In this document: positions 35,576 to 45,234 of the stretch, one piece after another
Position numbering within the stretch: the first letter of the stretch is position 1
Layout: each line of letters begins with the position of its first letter
DNA from: a virus
DNA length: 64,000 nucleotides
IMG/VR virus record: IMGVR_UViG_3300042402_003388
Location: 36,551-100,550 of that record
Strand: one strand, 5' to 3'
Translations under genes and position numbers: made by a program
Notes under the pieces: model-generated
Seen by the model: the letters and a program-made list of their open reading frames with translations, nothing else
Database searches by the model: none
What the model was told of the DNA's origin: nothing

Positions 35576-37342
35576 ATGGCTTTTACAAGAGAACAATTAA
35601 TATTAGAATATACTAAGTGCGTAAAGAATACTCCTTACGCACTTAAAACTTATTTACAGACCTATGACAATACTGTATCTCAGTATGTCCCCTTGGAGTT
35701 ATTTCCCGACCAAGTAACCTTATTAGAGGATTACGAAAATTACAATGAAAATATTGCGTTAAAATACAGACAAGCAGGAGTATCTACAGTTACCGCTGCT
35801 TGGGCGTCAAAACGTTTAGTATTTGCATCTAAGAAAAAACCTGAAAAAATTCTAATCATTGCCAACAAATTGGACACTGCAGTTGAAATGGCTAATAAGA
35901 TTAGAGGTTTCACAGAACAATGGCCTAATTGGACTGGTGTGGGGTTTTCAAGTGAAAAAAATTCACAAAGACATTATAAGTTAACTAACGGATGTGAAGT
36001 TAAAGCGGTTGCAACATCACGAGATGCCTTAAGGGGTTATACCCCAACAATTCTTGTATTTGACGAGGCCGCATATATTGAAGCCGATGGTGATTTTTGG
36101 GCTGCTTGTATGGCGTCCCTATCTACAGGGGGTAAAGTTATTGTGGTATCAACACCTAACGGTTATGACCCAATTTATTACGAAATATATGACCAAGCAT
36201 TACGAGGAATGAATGAATTCAAAATTTCGGAGATGTATTGGTTTAAAGACCCAAGATATACTAAAGATTTAAAATTACTAAAAGTAGAAGACCTAATTCA
36301 TTATTACTTAAATCGAGAAGAATATAAGGAAATTGATACGATAGATTATTCGGAAACAGACCCTAGATTAAGAGATTTTGACGAAATAAAACAAAAACTT
36401 GCCGATGGATATAAACCTACTTCAAGTTGGTTTGAGGGGATGGTTAAGAAATTAAAATACGATAAACGTAAAGTATCTCAGGAGTTAGAATGTAACTTTT
36501 TAGGTTCAGGGGATAACGTATTTGATTCAAAACAATTACAGGATATCCATCAAAATATGTTAAAAGAACCTACCAACAGAATGATGGGAGGTGCATTATG
36601 GATGTGGAAAGAACCCGTTGAAGGTCATAAGTATATTATGGGGGTCGACGTATCAAGAGGGGATTCTGAGGATTTTACTTCTATGATTATTATCGATTTT
36701 GATGAAAGAGAACAAGTATTAGAATATATCGGTAAAATCCCACCCGATGTTGCTGCCGAGATTGCCTATAAATGGGCGATGATGTATAGTGCCTTTGTAG
36801 TGATTGATATCACAGGTGGTATGGGTGTTTCAACCGCAAGAAAATTACAAGAGATGAATTATAAGAACTTGTATATTGATGGGGTTGAAATGGGTAATAA
36901 ATGGAAATATGACCCTAAGGCGTTAGATAAGATTCCAGGGTTAAACTTTAATAATAAAAGGGTTCAGATAATTTCTTCTTTTGAAGAATCTATGAGACAC
37001 GGATTTAAAATCTACAGTAATAGACTCTTTAATGAGATGAATACCTTTGTGTATATAAACGGAAGACCTGACCACCAAAAAGGTCATCACGATGACTTGA
37101 TTATGGCGATTGCTATGGCAACGTATGTTGGTGAGAATTCATTTAATCAGTTGACTAAAGTTACCGAACAAACTAAGGCGATGTTAAGTTCTTGGACGGT
37201 AAATAATAATGAAGAGATTGGTAAACAGGTTTCATTTAATCCTGTAATTCCCGCGGGAATCCCAAATCATCAGAATTATTCTAACGAGGCCACTAAAAAT
37301 GATTATCAAAAATATTTATGGTTGTTCGGTAGGTCGAGATAA
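35576..37342 (+). CDS. Large terminase subunit (T4 gp17-like)
   Basis: A 588-residue DNA-packaging motor. The ATPase half has a deviant Walker A (YRQAGVSTVTAAW), ILIIANKLDTAVEMANKI, a Walker B (TILVFDEAAYIE) and a coupling motif (VVSTPNG). The nuclease half has YIMGVDVSRGDSEDF, VVIDITGGMG and HHDDLIMAIAMA, giving the RNase H-like acidic triad. The enzyme pumps genome DNA into the prohead through the portal and cuts it at headful. The length is close to gp17 (610). It follows the preceding gene by 3 bp and is separated from the portal by a short gap with a late-type motif. Confidence 0.95.
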   Translation: MAFTREQLILEYTKCVKNTPYALKTYLQTYDNTVSQYVPLELFPDQVTLLEDYENYNENIALKYRQAGVSTVTAAWASKRLVFASKKKPEKILIIANKLDTAVEMANKIRGFTEQWPNWTGVGFSSEKNSQRHYKLTNGCEVKAVATSRDALRGYTPTILVFDEAAYIEADGDFWAACMASLSTGGKVIVVSTPNGYDPIYYEIYDQALRGMNEFKISEMYWFKDPRYTKDLKLLKVEDLIHYYLNREEYKEIDTIDYSETDPRLRDFDEIKQKLADGYKPTSSWFEGMVKKLKYDKRKVSQELECNFLGSGDNVFDSKQLQDIHQNMLKEPTNRMMGGALWMWKEPVEGHKYIMGVDVSRGDSEDFTSMIIIDFDEREQVLEYIGKIPPDVAAEIAYKWAMMYSAFVVIDITGGMGVSTARKLQEMNYKNLYIDGVEMGNKWKYDPKALDKIPGLNFNNKRVQIISSFEESMRHGFKIYSNRLFNEMNTFVYINGRPDHQKGHHDDLIMAIAMATYVGENSFNQLTKVTEQTKAMLSSWTVNNNEEIGKQVSFNPVIPAGIPNHQNYSNEATKNDYQKYLWLFGRSR

Positions 37343-37343
37343 T

Positions 37344-37355
37344 GTTTATATATTT
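37344..37355 (+). promoter_or_regulatory. Late-type promoter motif before portal gene
   Basis: GTTTATATATTT about 24 bp before the start at 37379, a looser version of the TATTTATA motif. Confidence 0.45.
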
Positions 37356-37378
37356 TTAAATTATACTAAATTTTAATT

Positions 37379-39223
37379 ATGAGTAATGAAAATAAAGATT
37401 TAACGGTTTGGCAGAGGTTATCACAGACCTTTGGTCCTAATTCTTTGATGAATCAGGATTACCCCGTTTTTAAGTACGATAAGAAAGAGTTATTAAAAAC
37501 AACAAATGCACAAGAATATGAAAAGGCTAAATTACAAGCCCAACAAACATTCTACCTTGCAAATCAGTGGACTAAAATAGAAAACAACCTATACAGTCAA
37601 GGGGTTTATTTTGAACCAACAAGATTGGCGTCGTATTACGACTACGAATCTATGGAGTATACTCCTGAAATTTCGGCAGCGTTAGACATTTATGCTGAAG
37701 AATCTACAACTGCAGACCAAAACGGTTTTATCTTACAAATATACTCAGAATCAAAACGTATTAAATCAGTATTAGCCGATTTATTTAACAATGTGTTAGA
37801 TATTAACACTAACCTTGCGATGTGGACTAGAAACACTTGTAAGTACGGTGATAACTTTGTTTATCTTAAATTAGACCCTGAGAAAGGAATTGTTGGATGT
37901 ATGCAATTACCTAACATTGAGATTGAAAGGGTTGAGAGAGGTATGAAAGGTAAATCTAACTTAGATAGTGGAGAAAGTGAACAAAAAGCTCTTGCGTTCA
38001 ATTGGAAGAATAAAGATATGTCGTTTAACACGTGGGAAATTGCTCACTTTAGATTGTTAGGTGATGATAGAAAACTACCTTACGGTACTTCTATGTTGGA
38101 AAAGGCAAGACGTATTTGGAAACAATTATTGTTATCTGAAGACGCAATGTTAATTTATCGTACATCAAGAGCACCTGAAAGAAGAATCTTCAAAGTGTTT
38201 GTTGGTAATATGGATGATAAAGATGTTGAAGCTTATGTACAACGTGTCGCTAACAAATTTAAAAGAGACCAAGTCGTTGACCACAAAACTGGTAACGTTG
38301 ATATGAGGTTTAACCAAATGGCGGTTGACCAAGATTACTTCGTACCTGTTCGTGACCCTGCAGCTCCAAATCCTATTGACACATTACCTGGTGCTCAGAA
38401 CCTTTCTGAGATTGCAGATATTGAATATATCCAAAAGAAATTATTAACGGCTCTTCGTGTTCCTAAAGCATTTTTAGGGTTTGAAGAAGTTGTTGGTGAT
38501 GGTAAAAACTTATCATTACAAGACATCCGTTTTGCAAGAACTATTAATAGAATTCAAAAAAGTATGTTAGCGGAACTTAATAAAGTTGCTATTATACATT
38601 TATTTTTATTAGGGTTTGAAGACGAATTATCTAACTTTACGTTAACATTATCGAATCCATCGACACAAGCGGATTTATTAAAAATTGATGTTTGGAAGGA
38701 AAAGATTTTACTATATAAAGACGCGGTTACCGCTATTGAGGGTATTGCACCTGTATCCGTATCGTGGGCTAAGAAACACGTTTTAGGTTTCTCAGATGAG
38801 GATATTAGATTAGATTTACAACAACAAAGACTTGAAAAAGCGGTATCTAAAGAACTTGAAAATACCCCAACAGTAATTGTTAAAACAGGTATTTTTGACA
38901 ACATAGATAAACTATATGGTAGTACTTCAGGTTCTACCGCACCTGCGGGTGGTGAAGGGGCTGGCACCGAAGAAGGTGGGTTGACACCTCCATCTGATTT
39001 AGGTGGTGGAGCACCTCCATCGGATTTAGGCGGTGGAACACCTCCAGCTGGTGGTGAAGGGGAAGTTACTCCTGAGTCGGTTAAACGAGATAACCTTAAT
39101 ATTTTATTAGAATCTCAAGATATGTTAACTGAGGATAGTTATATTGATTTATCTAAAGGACAAGATTATTTAGGAGATATTTCAGATGAATTGGACAAAC
39201 TATTAAATAAGAGATATTTATAA
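37379..39223 (+). CDS. Portal protein (T4 gp20-like)
   Basis: The 614-residue protein has typical T4-type portal segments: SYYDYESMEYTPEISAALDI at about residue 82 and GDNFVYLKLDPEKGIVGC further on. IWKQLLLSEDAMLIYRTSRA and PERRIFKVFVGNMDDKDVE are among the most characteristic. It forms the 12-subunit ring at the unique vertex for DNA entry and tail attachment. The C-terminus is Gly/Pro-rich and repetitive (TPPSDLGGGAPPSDLGGG), unusual for gp20. It follows the terminase with a late-type motif. Confidence 0.93.
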   Translation: MSNENKDLTVWQRLSQTFGPNSLMNQDYPVFKYDKKELLKTTNAQEYEKAKLQAQQTFYLANQWTKIENNLYSQGVYFEPTRLASYYDYESMEYTPEISAALDIYAEESTTADQNGFILQIYSESKRIKSVLADLFNNVLDINTNLAMWTRNTCKYGDNFVYLKLDPEKGIVGCMQLPNIEIERVERGMKGKSNLDSGESEQKALAFNWKNKDMSFNTWEIAHFRLLGDDRKLPYGTSMLEKARRIWKQLLLSEDAMLIYRTSRAPERRIFKVFVGNMDDKDVEAYVQRVANKFKRDQVVDHKTGNVDMRFNQMAVDQDYFVPVRDPAAPNPIDTLPGAQNLSEIADIEYIQKKLLTALRVPKAFLGFEEVVGDGKNLSLQDIRFARTINRIQKSMLAELNKVAIIHLFLLGFEDELSNFTLTLSNPSTQADLLKIDVWKEKILLYKDAVTAIEGIAPVSVSWAKKHVLGFSDEDIRLDLQQQRLEKAVSKELENTPTVIVKTGIFDNIDKLYGSTSGSTAPAGGEGAGTEEGGLTPPSDLGGGAPPSDLGGGTPPAGGEGEVTPESVKRDNLNILLESQDMLTEDSYIDLSKGQDYLGDISDELDKLLNKRYL

Positions 39224-39235
39224 GATAAAAAAGAT

Positions 39236-39940
39236 ATGGAATTCGGATTAATCAAATCAAAAATAGAAACAAAACTTGTTGAGTCTTACAAAAAAGATTC
39301 ATTTAATACTGAGATTAAAATGTTTAAAAAATTAGTATTAGAAAATAAAGAAGTTAGTAAGATGTTTTATCTTTACGATGAATTAAGTAAAGAAAAAGGT
39401 TACGAGAAAAGTTTTGCCGACGATTATTTAAACGAATGTATTGATTTGATTGAAAGAGTTAGAATCAATAAAAAATCAATATCATTATTAGAGTCTTGGT
39501 TAAAAGATGTTAAGTCTGAAAATCATTATAAAGATATCGATACTGTAGTTATTAAAAATACAGTTGTTGTTGAAAATATTATTAATAGTAAAAATACTAT
39601 TATTAATAATTTAGTTAAAAAGAAAGACTTAAATAAAATTATCAACGTATCTTATGATACTATGGTTGAGGTTGCAAATAACACTTTAAAAAATTATTTA
39701 GAAACAATTAGTGAATCTGAATTAAAAGAAATTAAAAAATATTCAACCCTATCTCAAACAGAGTTGGATAAAAGATACGAAGTGGTTAGCGAAATGGTTA
39801 TTGAAAAATTAGAGAATTTGTCAATGAATTCTGATTCAACAACCAAAACTAAAATAACGGAAACTATTGAGAAAATTAAAACTGAAAAGATTGATTCAGT
39901 TTCATTATTTAAATTGAAATCTCTTAACGAGACACTTTAA
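39236..39940 (+). CDS. Hypothetical helical protein, possible prohead core protein
   Basis: A Lys/Glu-rich, nearly all-helical 234-residue protein starting MEFGLIKSKIETKLVESYKKD. No family was recognised. In T4, small core proteins (gp67, gp68) lie between portal and protease, so this position and composition suggest a prohead core protein, but that is inference. It overlaps the tail of the bS21-like gene on the opposite strand by 17 bp. Confidence 0.7.
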   Translation: MEFGLIKSKIETKLVESYKKDSFNTEIKMFKKLVLENKEVSKMFYLYDELSKEKGYEKSFADDYLNECIDLIERVRINKKSISLLESWLKDVKSENHYKDIDTVVIKNTVVVENIINSKNTIINNLVKKKDLNKIINVSYDTMVEVANNTLKNYLETISESELKEIKKYSTLSQTELDKRYEVVSEMVIEKLENLSMNSDSTTKTKITETIEKIKTEKIDSVSLFKLKSLNETL

Positions 39941-40112
39941 ATTTTTCTTTATAAATCGCACTTATTTTTTGGTCCCTGAGTTTTACTGATTTTTTAGTGA
40001 ACTCTTTCCTATTTCTTAGGATTTCGTTTTGTTTAGTACGGATTACTTTACCCTTAAGAACTTTAAGAGCCTTCTCTAATGGTTGTCGGTTATTTATCTC
40101 TACAATTAACAT
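39924..40112 (-). CDS. rpsU: Ribosomal protein bS21 homologue
   Basis: The start is set at MLIVEINNRQPLEKALKVLK because the bS21 fold begins there; the longer frame from 40157 has an unrelated leader. The rest (KGKVIRTKQNEILRNRKEF then SVKLRDQKISAIYKEK) has the basic helix pattern of bS21 (62 residues, close to 60-70). bS21 sits at the 30S platform next to the anti-Shine-Dalgarno region. In Bacteroidota it helps hide that region, so a phage copy could alter mRNA choice. It is isolated on the minus strand within the head cluster and has its own promoter. Phage bS21 genes are known from other environmental phages. Confidence 0.82.
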   Translation of the reverse strand: MLIVEINNRQPLEKALKVLKGKVIRTKQNEILRNRKEFTKKSVKLRDQKISAIYKEKFKVSR

Positions 40113-40127
40113 ATAATACAAATATTT

Positions 40128-40135
40128 CAAAGTTA
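40128..40135 (-). promoter_or_regulatory. -7 promoter element of the bS21 gene
   Basis: TAACTTTG on the minus strand, 15 bp before the start codon. A well-spaced TTG is not obvious (the nearest is about 14 bp upstream). Confidence 0.6.
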
Positions 40136-40207
40136 CATAAAGTTTTTGACAAGACAAGAATTATTACTTATTTTTATAAAAAATAAACTTGAACAATATG
40201 AAACAGA

Positions 40208-40651
40208 ATGAAAAAAGGGAAAAGTGCGAAACTATCGGGTTATCGTTCCTACAAAGTTAATTATGGTACTGTCGATTCGAAAAACCTAAAATCAATTTAT
40301 CTAAACATCCAAACTTGGGCAGAACCAAAAGAAGAAATCGAATCCCCAAATAGAGAAGTAAATAATCTATCAAGGTCAATTAAACACACCGTATTAGAGT
40401 ATATTGACAAAGAAATTTATGACGATAAATTTATTGTTGATTTAGACTTAAGGTGTAGTGGGATTCAAAAAAACAAAAAATCATTTTTAAATTTAGAATG
40501 TTACTTTTACCTAAATGAGGTGGGAATAGACTTTAAAAGTAAGGAAATTAAAAATTCAATTAAAAAAGTGACAGATTCAATTATCAAAAATAACTTCAGA
40601 GACAATGACATATTCAAGTTCTCATTAACAAAAAAACAAACGGTTTTATAA
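40208..40651 (+). CDS. Hypothetical 147-residue protein, head region
   Basis: A basic protein starting MKKGKSAKLSGYRSYKVNYG, with LKSIYLNIQTWAEPKEE and IKHTVLEYIDKEIYDDKFIVD. The later LDLRCSGIQKNKKSFLNLE begins a beta-rich half. It sits between the bS21-like gene and the prohead protease. No family was recognised; T4 has small head genes here. No late motif is seen immediately upstream. Confidence 0.72.
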   Translation: MKKGKSAKLSGYRSYKVNYGTVDSKNLKSIYLNIQTWAEPKEEIESPNREVNNLSRSIKHTVLEYIDKEIYDDKFIVDLDLRCSGIQKNKKSFLNLECYFYLNEVGIDFKSKEIKNSIKKVTDSIIKNNFRDNDIFKFSLTKKQTVL

Positions 40652-40677
40652 AATACGGACCAATACTATATTATCGG

Positions 40678-40687
40678 TATATTTATT
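40678..40687 (+). promoter_or_regulatory. Late-type promoter motif before prohead protease
   Basis: TATATTTATT, about 14 bp before the start at 40702. Confidence 0.5.
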
Positions 40688-40701
40688 TGTAAACAAAAAA
40701 G

Positions 40702-41430
40702 ATGAAAGTATTAGCACCAAATGAATCAGGTAAGGGAATTCTGATTGAGTACGACGCGGGTTATGTGTCACCATCAGATACTCATAACGCTGAGATTATT
40801 AAGGAATCTAAAAATACATTAGACCACTCAAAACCATTTGAGTTCTATGCAGTATTACAAAAATATAATACCCCTAATAGAAATGGGAGAGTATATCCTG
40901 AACGAATATTAAAAAGAGAGGCGGAGAACTATAAAAAAGCAATTGCAAAAGGAACTTCGTTATCTGAATTAAATCACCCTGAATCATCATTAATTGATTT
41001 AGATAGAGTTTCTCATATTATCACTGAAGTGTGGTGGGAAGGTAATGTATTGATGGGTAAATTAAAACTATTAACTTCGCCAGGTTTTCACGAAAGAGGA
41101 ATTGTATCCACTAAAGGAGATATGGCTGCCAACTACCTAAGACAAGGAGTTACTTTAGGTATTTCATCAAGAGGTGTTGGGTCATTGGCTAAGAAAGGGG
41201 AACAAAACGAAGTACAAGACGATTTTGAATTAATCTGTTTTGACTTAGTATCTTCACCATCAACACCAGGGGCGTATTTATTCTTAAACGCTGAGGATAG
41301 AAGTAAGTATGATGAGAATCTTGACGAAGAAAAACAAATGCAGATGTCAAGGGCGACAGGTATGAGTACAGATTCAGGAAACAAATCGCTTGACTTAATG
41401 AAAAAATTATCCGATTATTTGGGTAAATAA
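40702..41430 (+). CDS. Prohead serine protease (T4 gp21-like)
   Basis: The 242-residue protein has the gp21 signature: FYAVLQKYNTPNRNGRVYP at the front, then LSELNHPESSLIDL with the catalytic His. TLGISSRGVGSLA holds the catalytic Ser and CFDLVSSPSTPGAYLF completes the core. It cleaves scaffold and capsid proteins after (L/I)xE during prohead maturation. The capsid protein (43402) has FLINE followed by ASS at residue 60, a fitting site. It lies just before the scaffold-like and capsid genes, as in T4. Confidence 0.93.
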   Translation: MKVLAPNESGKGILIEYDAGYVSPSDTHNAEIIKESKNTLDHSKPFEFYAVLQKYNTPNRNGRVYPERILKREAENYKKAIAKGTSLSELNHPESSLIDLDRVSHIITEVWWEGNVLMGKLKLLTSPGFHERGIVSTKGDMAANYLRQGVTLGISSRGVGSLAKKGEQNEVQDDFELICFDLVSSPSTPGAYLFLNAEDRSKYDENLDEEKQMQMSRATGMSTDSGNKSLDLMKKLSDYLGK

Positions 41431-41436
41431 AAATTT

Positions 41437-41655
41437 ATGGAAATGGACGAAAAGTATTTTGTAGCAAAAATTCAGTATGATTTACCTGATGAGAACACTG
41501 GTAAGATTAAAAAAATCAGAGAAGAAAAATTAGTAAAAGGTTTTTCCGTAACAGACGTAGAGGCCAAAGTTACTAAACGATATGAGTCATTCTCTCAAGA
41601 ATGGAGAATCACATCGGTTTCTGAAAGTAAAATCGACGAAGTAATTGAAGATTAA
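41437..41655 (+). CDS. Small conserved-looking protein (DUF4494-like)
   Basis: This 72-residue protein has EKYFVAKIQYDLPDENTGKIK and REEKLVKGFSVTDVEAKV, resembling the DUF4494 family common in Bacteroidota and their phages. That family has no known function. It follows the protease by 6 bp and ends at a terminator, so it is the last gene of the protease unit. The similarity is a by-eye judgement. Confidence 0.7.
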   Translation: MEMDEKYFVAKIQYDLPDENTGKIKKIREEKLVKGFSVTDVEAKVTKRYESFSQEWRITSVSESKIDEVIED

Positions 41656-41674
41656 TCATTAGAAGAAATTATTT

Positions 41675-41703
41675 AAAAGGAGGACAATAGTCCTCCTTTT
41701 TTT
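41675..41703 (+). terminator. Terminator after protease unit
   Basis: AAAAGGAGGAC/GTCCTCCTTTT 11-bp stem followed by T residues. Confidence 0.9.
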
Positions 41704-41818
41704 GTTTTTGGCAATATTTATTAGTTGTATTAAAATATACTTTTTTCATCAAATAAACCCCTAATCAAAAAAAATTTAATTTAACAAACTATAAAGTTAA
41801 GTTTTTTAATGATTTGGA

Positions 41819-41828
41819 AATATTTATA
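41819..41828 (+). promoter_or_regulatory. Late-type promoter motif before scaffold gene
   Basis: AATATTTATA lies about 18 bp before the start at 41847, one of the best examples of the motif; the gene is expected to be expressed late. Confidence 0.6.
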
Positions 41829-41846
41829 TACAAATAAAAAAGAATA

Positions 41847-43370
41847 ATGGCAGAAAAACAAAATCTTGTAGAAGAGGCACTTATCCAAATGAAAAGTTTG
41901 GAGAATGTAGTTGCTGAAAATGCAAAAGGAATACTTGCTTCAACAATGAAGGAAGAAATCAGCGAATTAGTAAAAGAGTCTTTAACTGAGACTGAAGAAG
42001 ATTCCAACCTAGATTTAGATATGTCTTATGGTCAAGACCTTGAGGAAGCAGATGATGACGACTTAGAGTTTGACGATATGGATGACATTGAAGATGACGA
42101 GGATATGGATGATAATATGTCAATGGACGATACAGATGAATTTGATTCAGATGATGAGTTCGAGTTTGGTTCTGATGATGATTCATTAGTTGACTTAACA
42201 AACGCTAGCGACGAAGAAATCCTTAAAGTTTTTAAAGCTATGGGTGACGAAGACGGTATCATTGTAAAGAAAGACGGTGGAACAATCGATTTAGAAGATT
42301 CAAACGACGACGTACATTATAAAATTTCATTAGGTGAAGAAACTGAAAACCCGTTTGAAAAGGGTAATAGTAGTTTTGAAGACTCTAACGAAATGGAAGA
42401 AGATATGATGTATGAAATCTCATTAGATGATGATATGGAAGATGATTGGTCAGAAATTGATATGGATTTTTCAGATGAAGACGATGTAAATTCGGATGAA
42501 TTCAGTTTTAATCTTGATGATGATTCTGATGACGATTTCTTATCATCATTTAACGACTTCGAAGAAGAAGGAGATGGTGAAGAAGAAGAAATTGTTTACG
42601 AAATCGAAATGGATGATAACTCTCAAGAAATTGATGCAGTTGCTGAAGAATGGTCAGAAGAAGCTGACATTGAAAAAATGGAAACAAAAGAAGGATTCAA
42701 AGCTAAAGGAGTAGGAATGGGTAAACCTAAGTTCGGTTACAAAAAGACTACTGGTGGTTTTAAAGAAAATATGAAACACGGTAATCCTACAAAAGGAACA
42801 GGTAAACCTAAGTTTGAATTTAAAGAAGAAGACGAAATGGAACCAACCAAAATGGGTGGTGAAACAGGAGAGGCTTCAAGAACTTTAGGAACAGGTAAAT
42901 ATTTCGGTAAGAAAGGTCTACCAAAACCAAAAGCAGCACCACAACACTTAAGAGTAGAATCTGTAAACAATAAAGAATTACAAGTACTTAGAGAAAGAAA
43001 CGAAGAGTACAGAAAAGCTTTAAACGTTTTCAGAACTAAATTAAATGAGGTGGCAGTATTCAACTCAAACTTAGCATACGCTACTAGATTGTTCACAGAA
43101 CACTCAACAACTAAACAGGAAAAAATCAACATCTTAAGAAGATTTGATTCTGTTGAATCTTTAAAAGAGTCAAAATCTCTTTATAAAACAATAAAAGATG
43201 AATTAGGTAACCAAGGTTCTGCTACTGTAGTAAAAGAGTCTTTACAAGAGAAAATCGAAAGAAGTCCAGCTTCAGGTTCAGCAGTTAACTTAATGGAATC
43301 TAAAACATACGAAAATCCTCAATTCTTAAGAATGAAGGATTTGATGACGAAAATGAACGTCGTTAAATAA
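41847..43370 (+). CDS. Acidic prohead scaffold-like protein (gp22 position)
   Basis: A 507-residue protein between the prohead protease and capsid genes, as T4 gp22. It begins with a helical MAEKQNLVEEALIQMKSLEN, followed by very acidic segments such as DDDDLEFDDMDDIEDDEDMD. A central part has Gly/Lys repeats (GMGKPKFGYKKT, GTGKPKFEFKEED). The C-terminal region is helical (LQVLRERNEEYRKALNVFRT) and could bind the capsid. A scaffold is expected to be cut by the prohead protease and expelled. gp22 is normally shorter (about 270), so the acidic expansions are unusual. Confidence 0.78.
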   Translation: MAEKQNLVEEALIQMKSLENVVAENAKGILASTMKEEISELVKESLTETEEDSNLDLDMSYGQDLEEADDDDLEFDDMDDIEDDEDMDDNMSMDDTDEFDSDDEFEFGSDDDSLVDLTNASDEEILKVFKAMGDEDGIIVKKDGGTIDLEDSNDDVHYKISLGEETENPFEKGNSSFEDSNEMEEDMMYEISLDDDMEDDWSEIDMDFSDEDDVNSDEFSFNLDDDSDDDFLSSFNDFEEEGDGEEEEIVYEIEMDDNSQEIDAVAEEWSEEADIEKMETKEGFKAKGVGMGKPKFGYKKTTGGFKENMKHGNPTKGTGKPKFEFKEEDEMEPTKMGGETGEASRTLGTGKYFGKKGLPKPKAAPQHLRVESVNNKELQVLRERNEEYRKALNVFRTKLNEVAVFNSNLAYATRLFTEHSTTKQEKINILRRFDSVESLKESKSLYKTIKDELGNQGSATVVKESLQEKIERSPASGSAVNLMESKTYENPQFLRMKDLMTKMNVVK

Positions 43371-43401
43371 ATAAAATAAAATTTAAAAAACAAATACTAA
43401 A

Positions 43402-45213
43402 ATGGGAGCATTATTAGAATCAGGTCTTGTTGGTAACATCGGGTTAAAACACCTTAAAGTTATCAAAGAAGATACAATCAACAAATGGGATAAATTAGGA
43501 TTCCTAGAAGGCCTTAAAGGTCACCTAAAAGAGAACGTAGCTCAGTTATATGAAAACCAAGCTTCTTTCTTAATCAACGAAGCGTCTTCAACGGATTCAT
43601 CAGGTTCTTTCGAAACTGTTGTATTCCCAATCGTTAGACGTGTATTCTCTAAATTATTAGCGAATGATATCGTTTCTGTACAAGCTATGAACTTACCAAT
43701 CGGTAAATTGTTCTACTTCGTACCTAAAATTCAAGGTTACACAGGTGGTACTGCGAACAAATCAGGTGAGCACTACGCTCCAATTGGTTCTCCAGGTAAC
43801 TATCCAGGTAATCAAAACGCTGGTTACACAGGTTCAGGAGCTTACGCTAAAAACCTTTACGATTTATTCTACGAAGGTGCAGAACCAACTTTAAACCCTG
43901 CAGGTCTTTTTGATTATTCAAAAGGTCAATGGTCAGCAATCACTGCAACAACAACTGTACAAGTATGGTCTGATGGTGCTTTAGTTGACGCTACAACTCA
44001 ATTTAACGGTACTAACGTTAGAAAGATGATTGTTAAAATGTGTGGTTTCTACGATAACGGTGTAGGTAAATTAATGGGACCTGACGGTTCTGAGATTGAT
44101 ACTGAAACTTTCTTATCAGACTTACACATCATCGCAGGTACAGGTTTAACTGCAGTTTCAGGATGTACTGACACAACTGCATCAGCTTTACCATTCAGAG
44201 TTGTTACACAACAATACGGTAAAGGTATCGTTGCACCAACATCAACTCCAACACCAACTACTTGGCCAAACGGTAACGGTGGAACTTACGATAGTATCTG
44301 TTCTCAAGACGGATGTATCTATTTAGAAGTTGACTTACAATGTCCAGTATGTGCTACTTGTGGAGCTGACTCTTTAGATGGTTACACAGGTACTTCTATC
44401 ACATCTGCAGTTGCAGGAACTTCATTCATCGCTGTTTTCAGACGTTATGAAGAATTAGAATTTGAAGATAAAATCGGTGAGGTTTCTTTCGACTTAGAAT
44501 CTGTTACAGTTTCTGTTACTGAAAGAAAATTAAGAGCACAATGGTCTCCTGAGTTAGCTCAAGACGTTGCGGCATTCCACAACATCGATGCTGAAGCTGA
44601 ATTAACGGCTTTATTATCTGAACAAGTTGCTGCTGAGATTGACCGTGAAATTTTACGTGACTTACGTAAAGGTGCGGCTTGGTCTTTACGTTGGGACTAC
44701 AACGGATGGAAGAGATTATCTCAAACTACATCTTACACACAAAAAGATTGGAACCAAACTTTGATTACTGCAATCAACCAAGTTTCGGCTCAAATCCACA
44801 AATCAACATTAAGAGGTGGGGCTAACTGGATTGTTGTTTCTTCTGAGATTTCAGCTATCTTCGACGATTTAGAATACTTCCACGTATCTAACGCGGCTCC
44901 AGACCAAGACCAATACAATATGGGTATTGAAAGAGTTGGTACTTTAGCAGGTCGTTACCAAGTTTACCGTGACCCTTACTTCCCAGCTAACACAGTGTTA
45001 ATGGGACACAAAGGAACATCATTGTTAGACACAGGTTACATCTACGCACCGTACGTACCTCTACAATTAACTCCTACAATGTACAATCCATTTAACTTCA
45101 CACCTATCAAAGGTATTATGACAAGATACGCTAAGAAAATGGTTAACAACCGTTTCTATGGTAAAATCACTGTCGATGGAGTTAGAACATTTGACTTACA
45201 AGAGTTAAGATAA
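43402..45213 (+). CDS. Major capsid protein (T4 gp23-like)
   Basis: The 603-residue protein begins with a helical leader of about 60 residues that ends FLINE followed by ASS, a (L/I)xE site expected to be cut by the gp21-type protease. The mature start (FETVVFPIVRRVFSKLLANDIVSVQ) matches gp23-type capsids. Later FDLESVTVSVTERKLRAQW and GNRFYGKITVDG-like ends (NNRFYGKITVDGVRTFDLQ) are typical. An insertion with CPVCATCGAD and another Cys (about residues 300-330) is atypical. It forms the hexamers of the head; its codon choice (TTC, GGT, ACA) suggests high expression. Confidence 0.95.
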   Translation: MGALLESGLVGNIGLKHLKVIKEDTINKWDKLGFLEGLKGHLKENVAQLYENQASFLINEASSTDSSGSFETVVFPIVRRVFSKLLANDIVSVQAMNLPIGKLFYFVPKIQGYTGGTANKSGEHYAPIGSPGNYPGNQNAGYTGSGAYAKNLYDLFYEGAEPTLNPAGLFDYSKGQWSAITATTTVQVWSDGALVDATTQFNGTNVRKMIVKMCGFYDNGVGKLMGPDGSEIDTETFLSDLHIIAGTGLTAVSGCTDTTASALPFRVVTQQYGKGIVAPTSTPTPTTWPNGNGGTYDSICSQDGCIYLEVDLQCPVCATCGADSLDGYTGTSITSAVAGTSFIAVFRRYEELEFEDKIGEVSFDLESVTVSVTERKLRAQWSPELAQDVAAFHNIDAEAELTALLSEQVAAEIDREILRDLRKGAAWSLRWDYNGWKRLSQTTSYTQKDWNQTLITAINQVSAQIHKSTLRGGANWIVVSSEISAIFDDLEYFHVSNAAPDQDQYNMGIERVGTLAGRYQVYRDPYFPANTVLMGHKGTSLLDTGYIYAPYVPLQLTPTMYNPFNFTPIKGIMTRYAKKMVNNRFYGKITVDGVRTFDLQELR

Positions 45214-45234
45214 TCATTATCTTGATTAATACTG

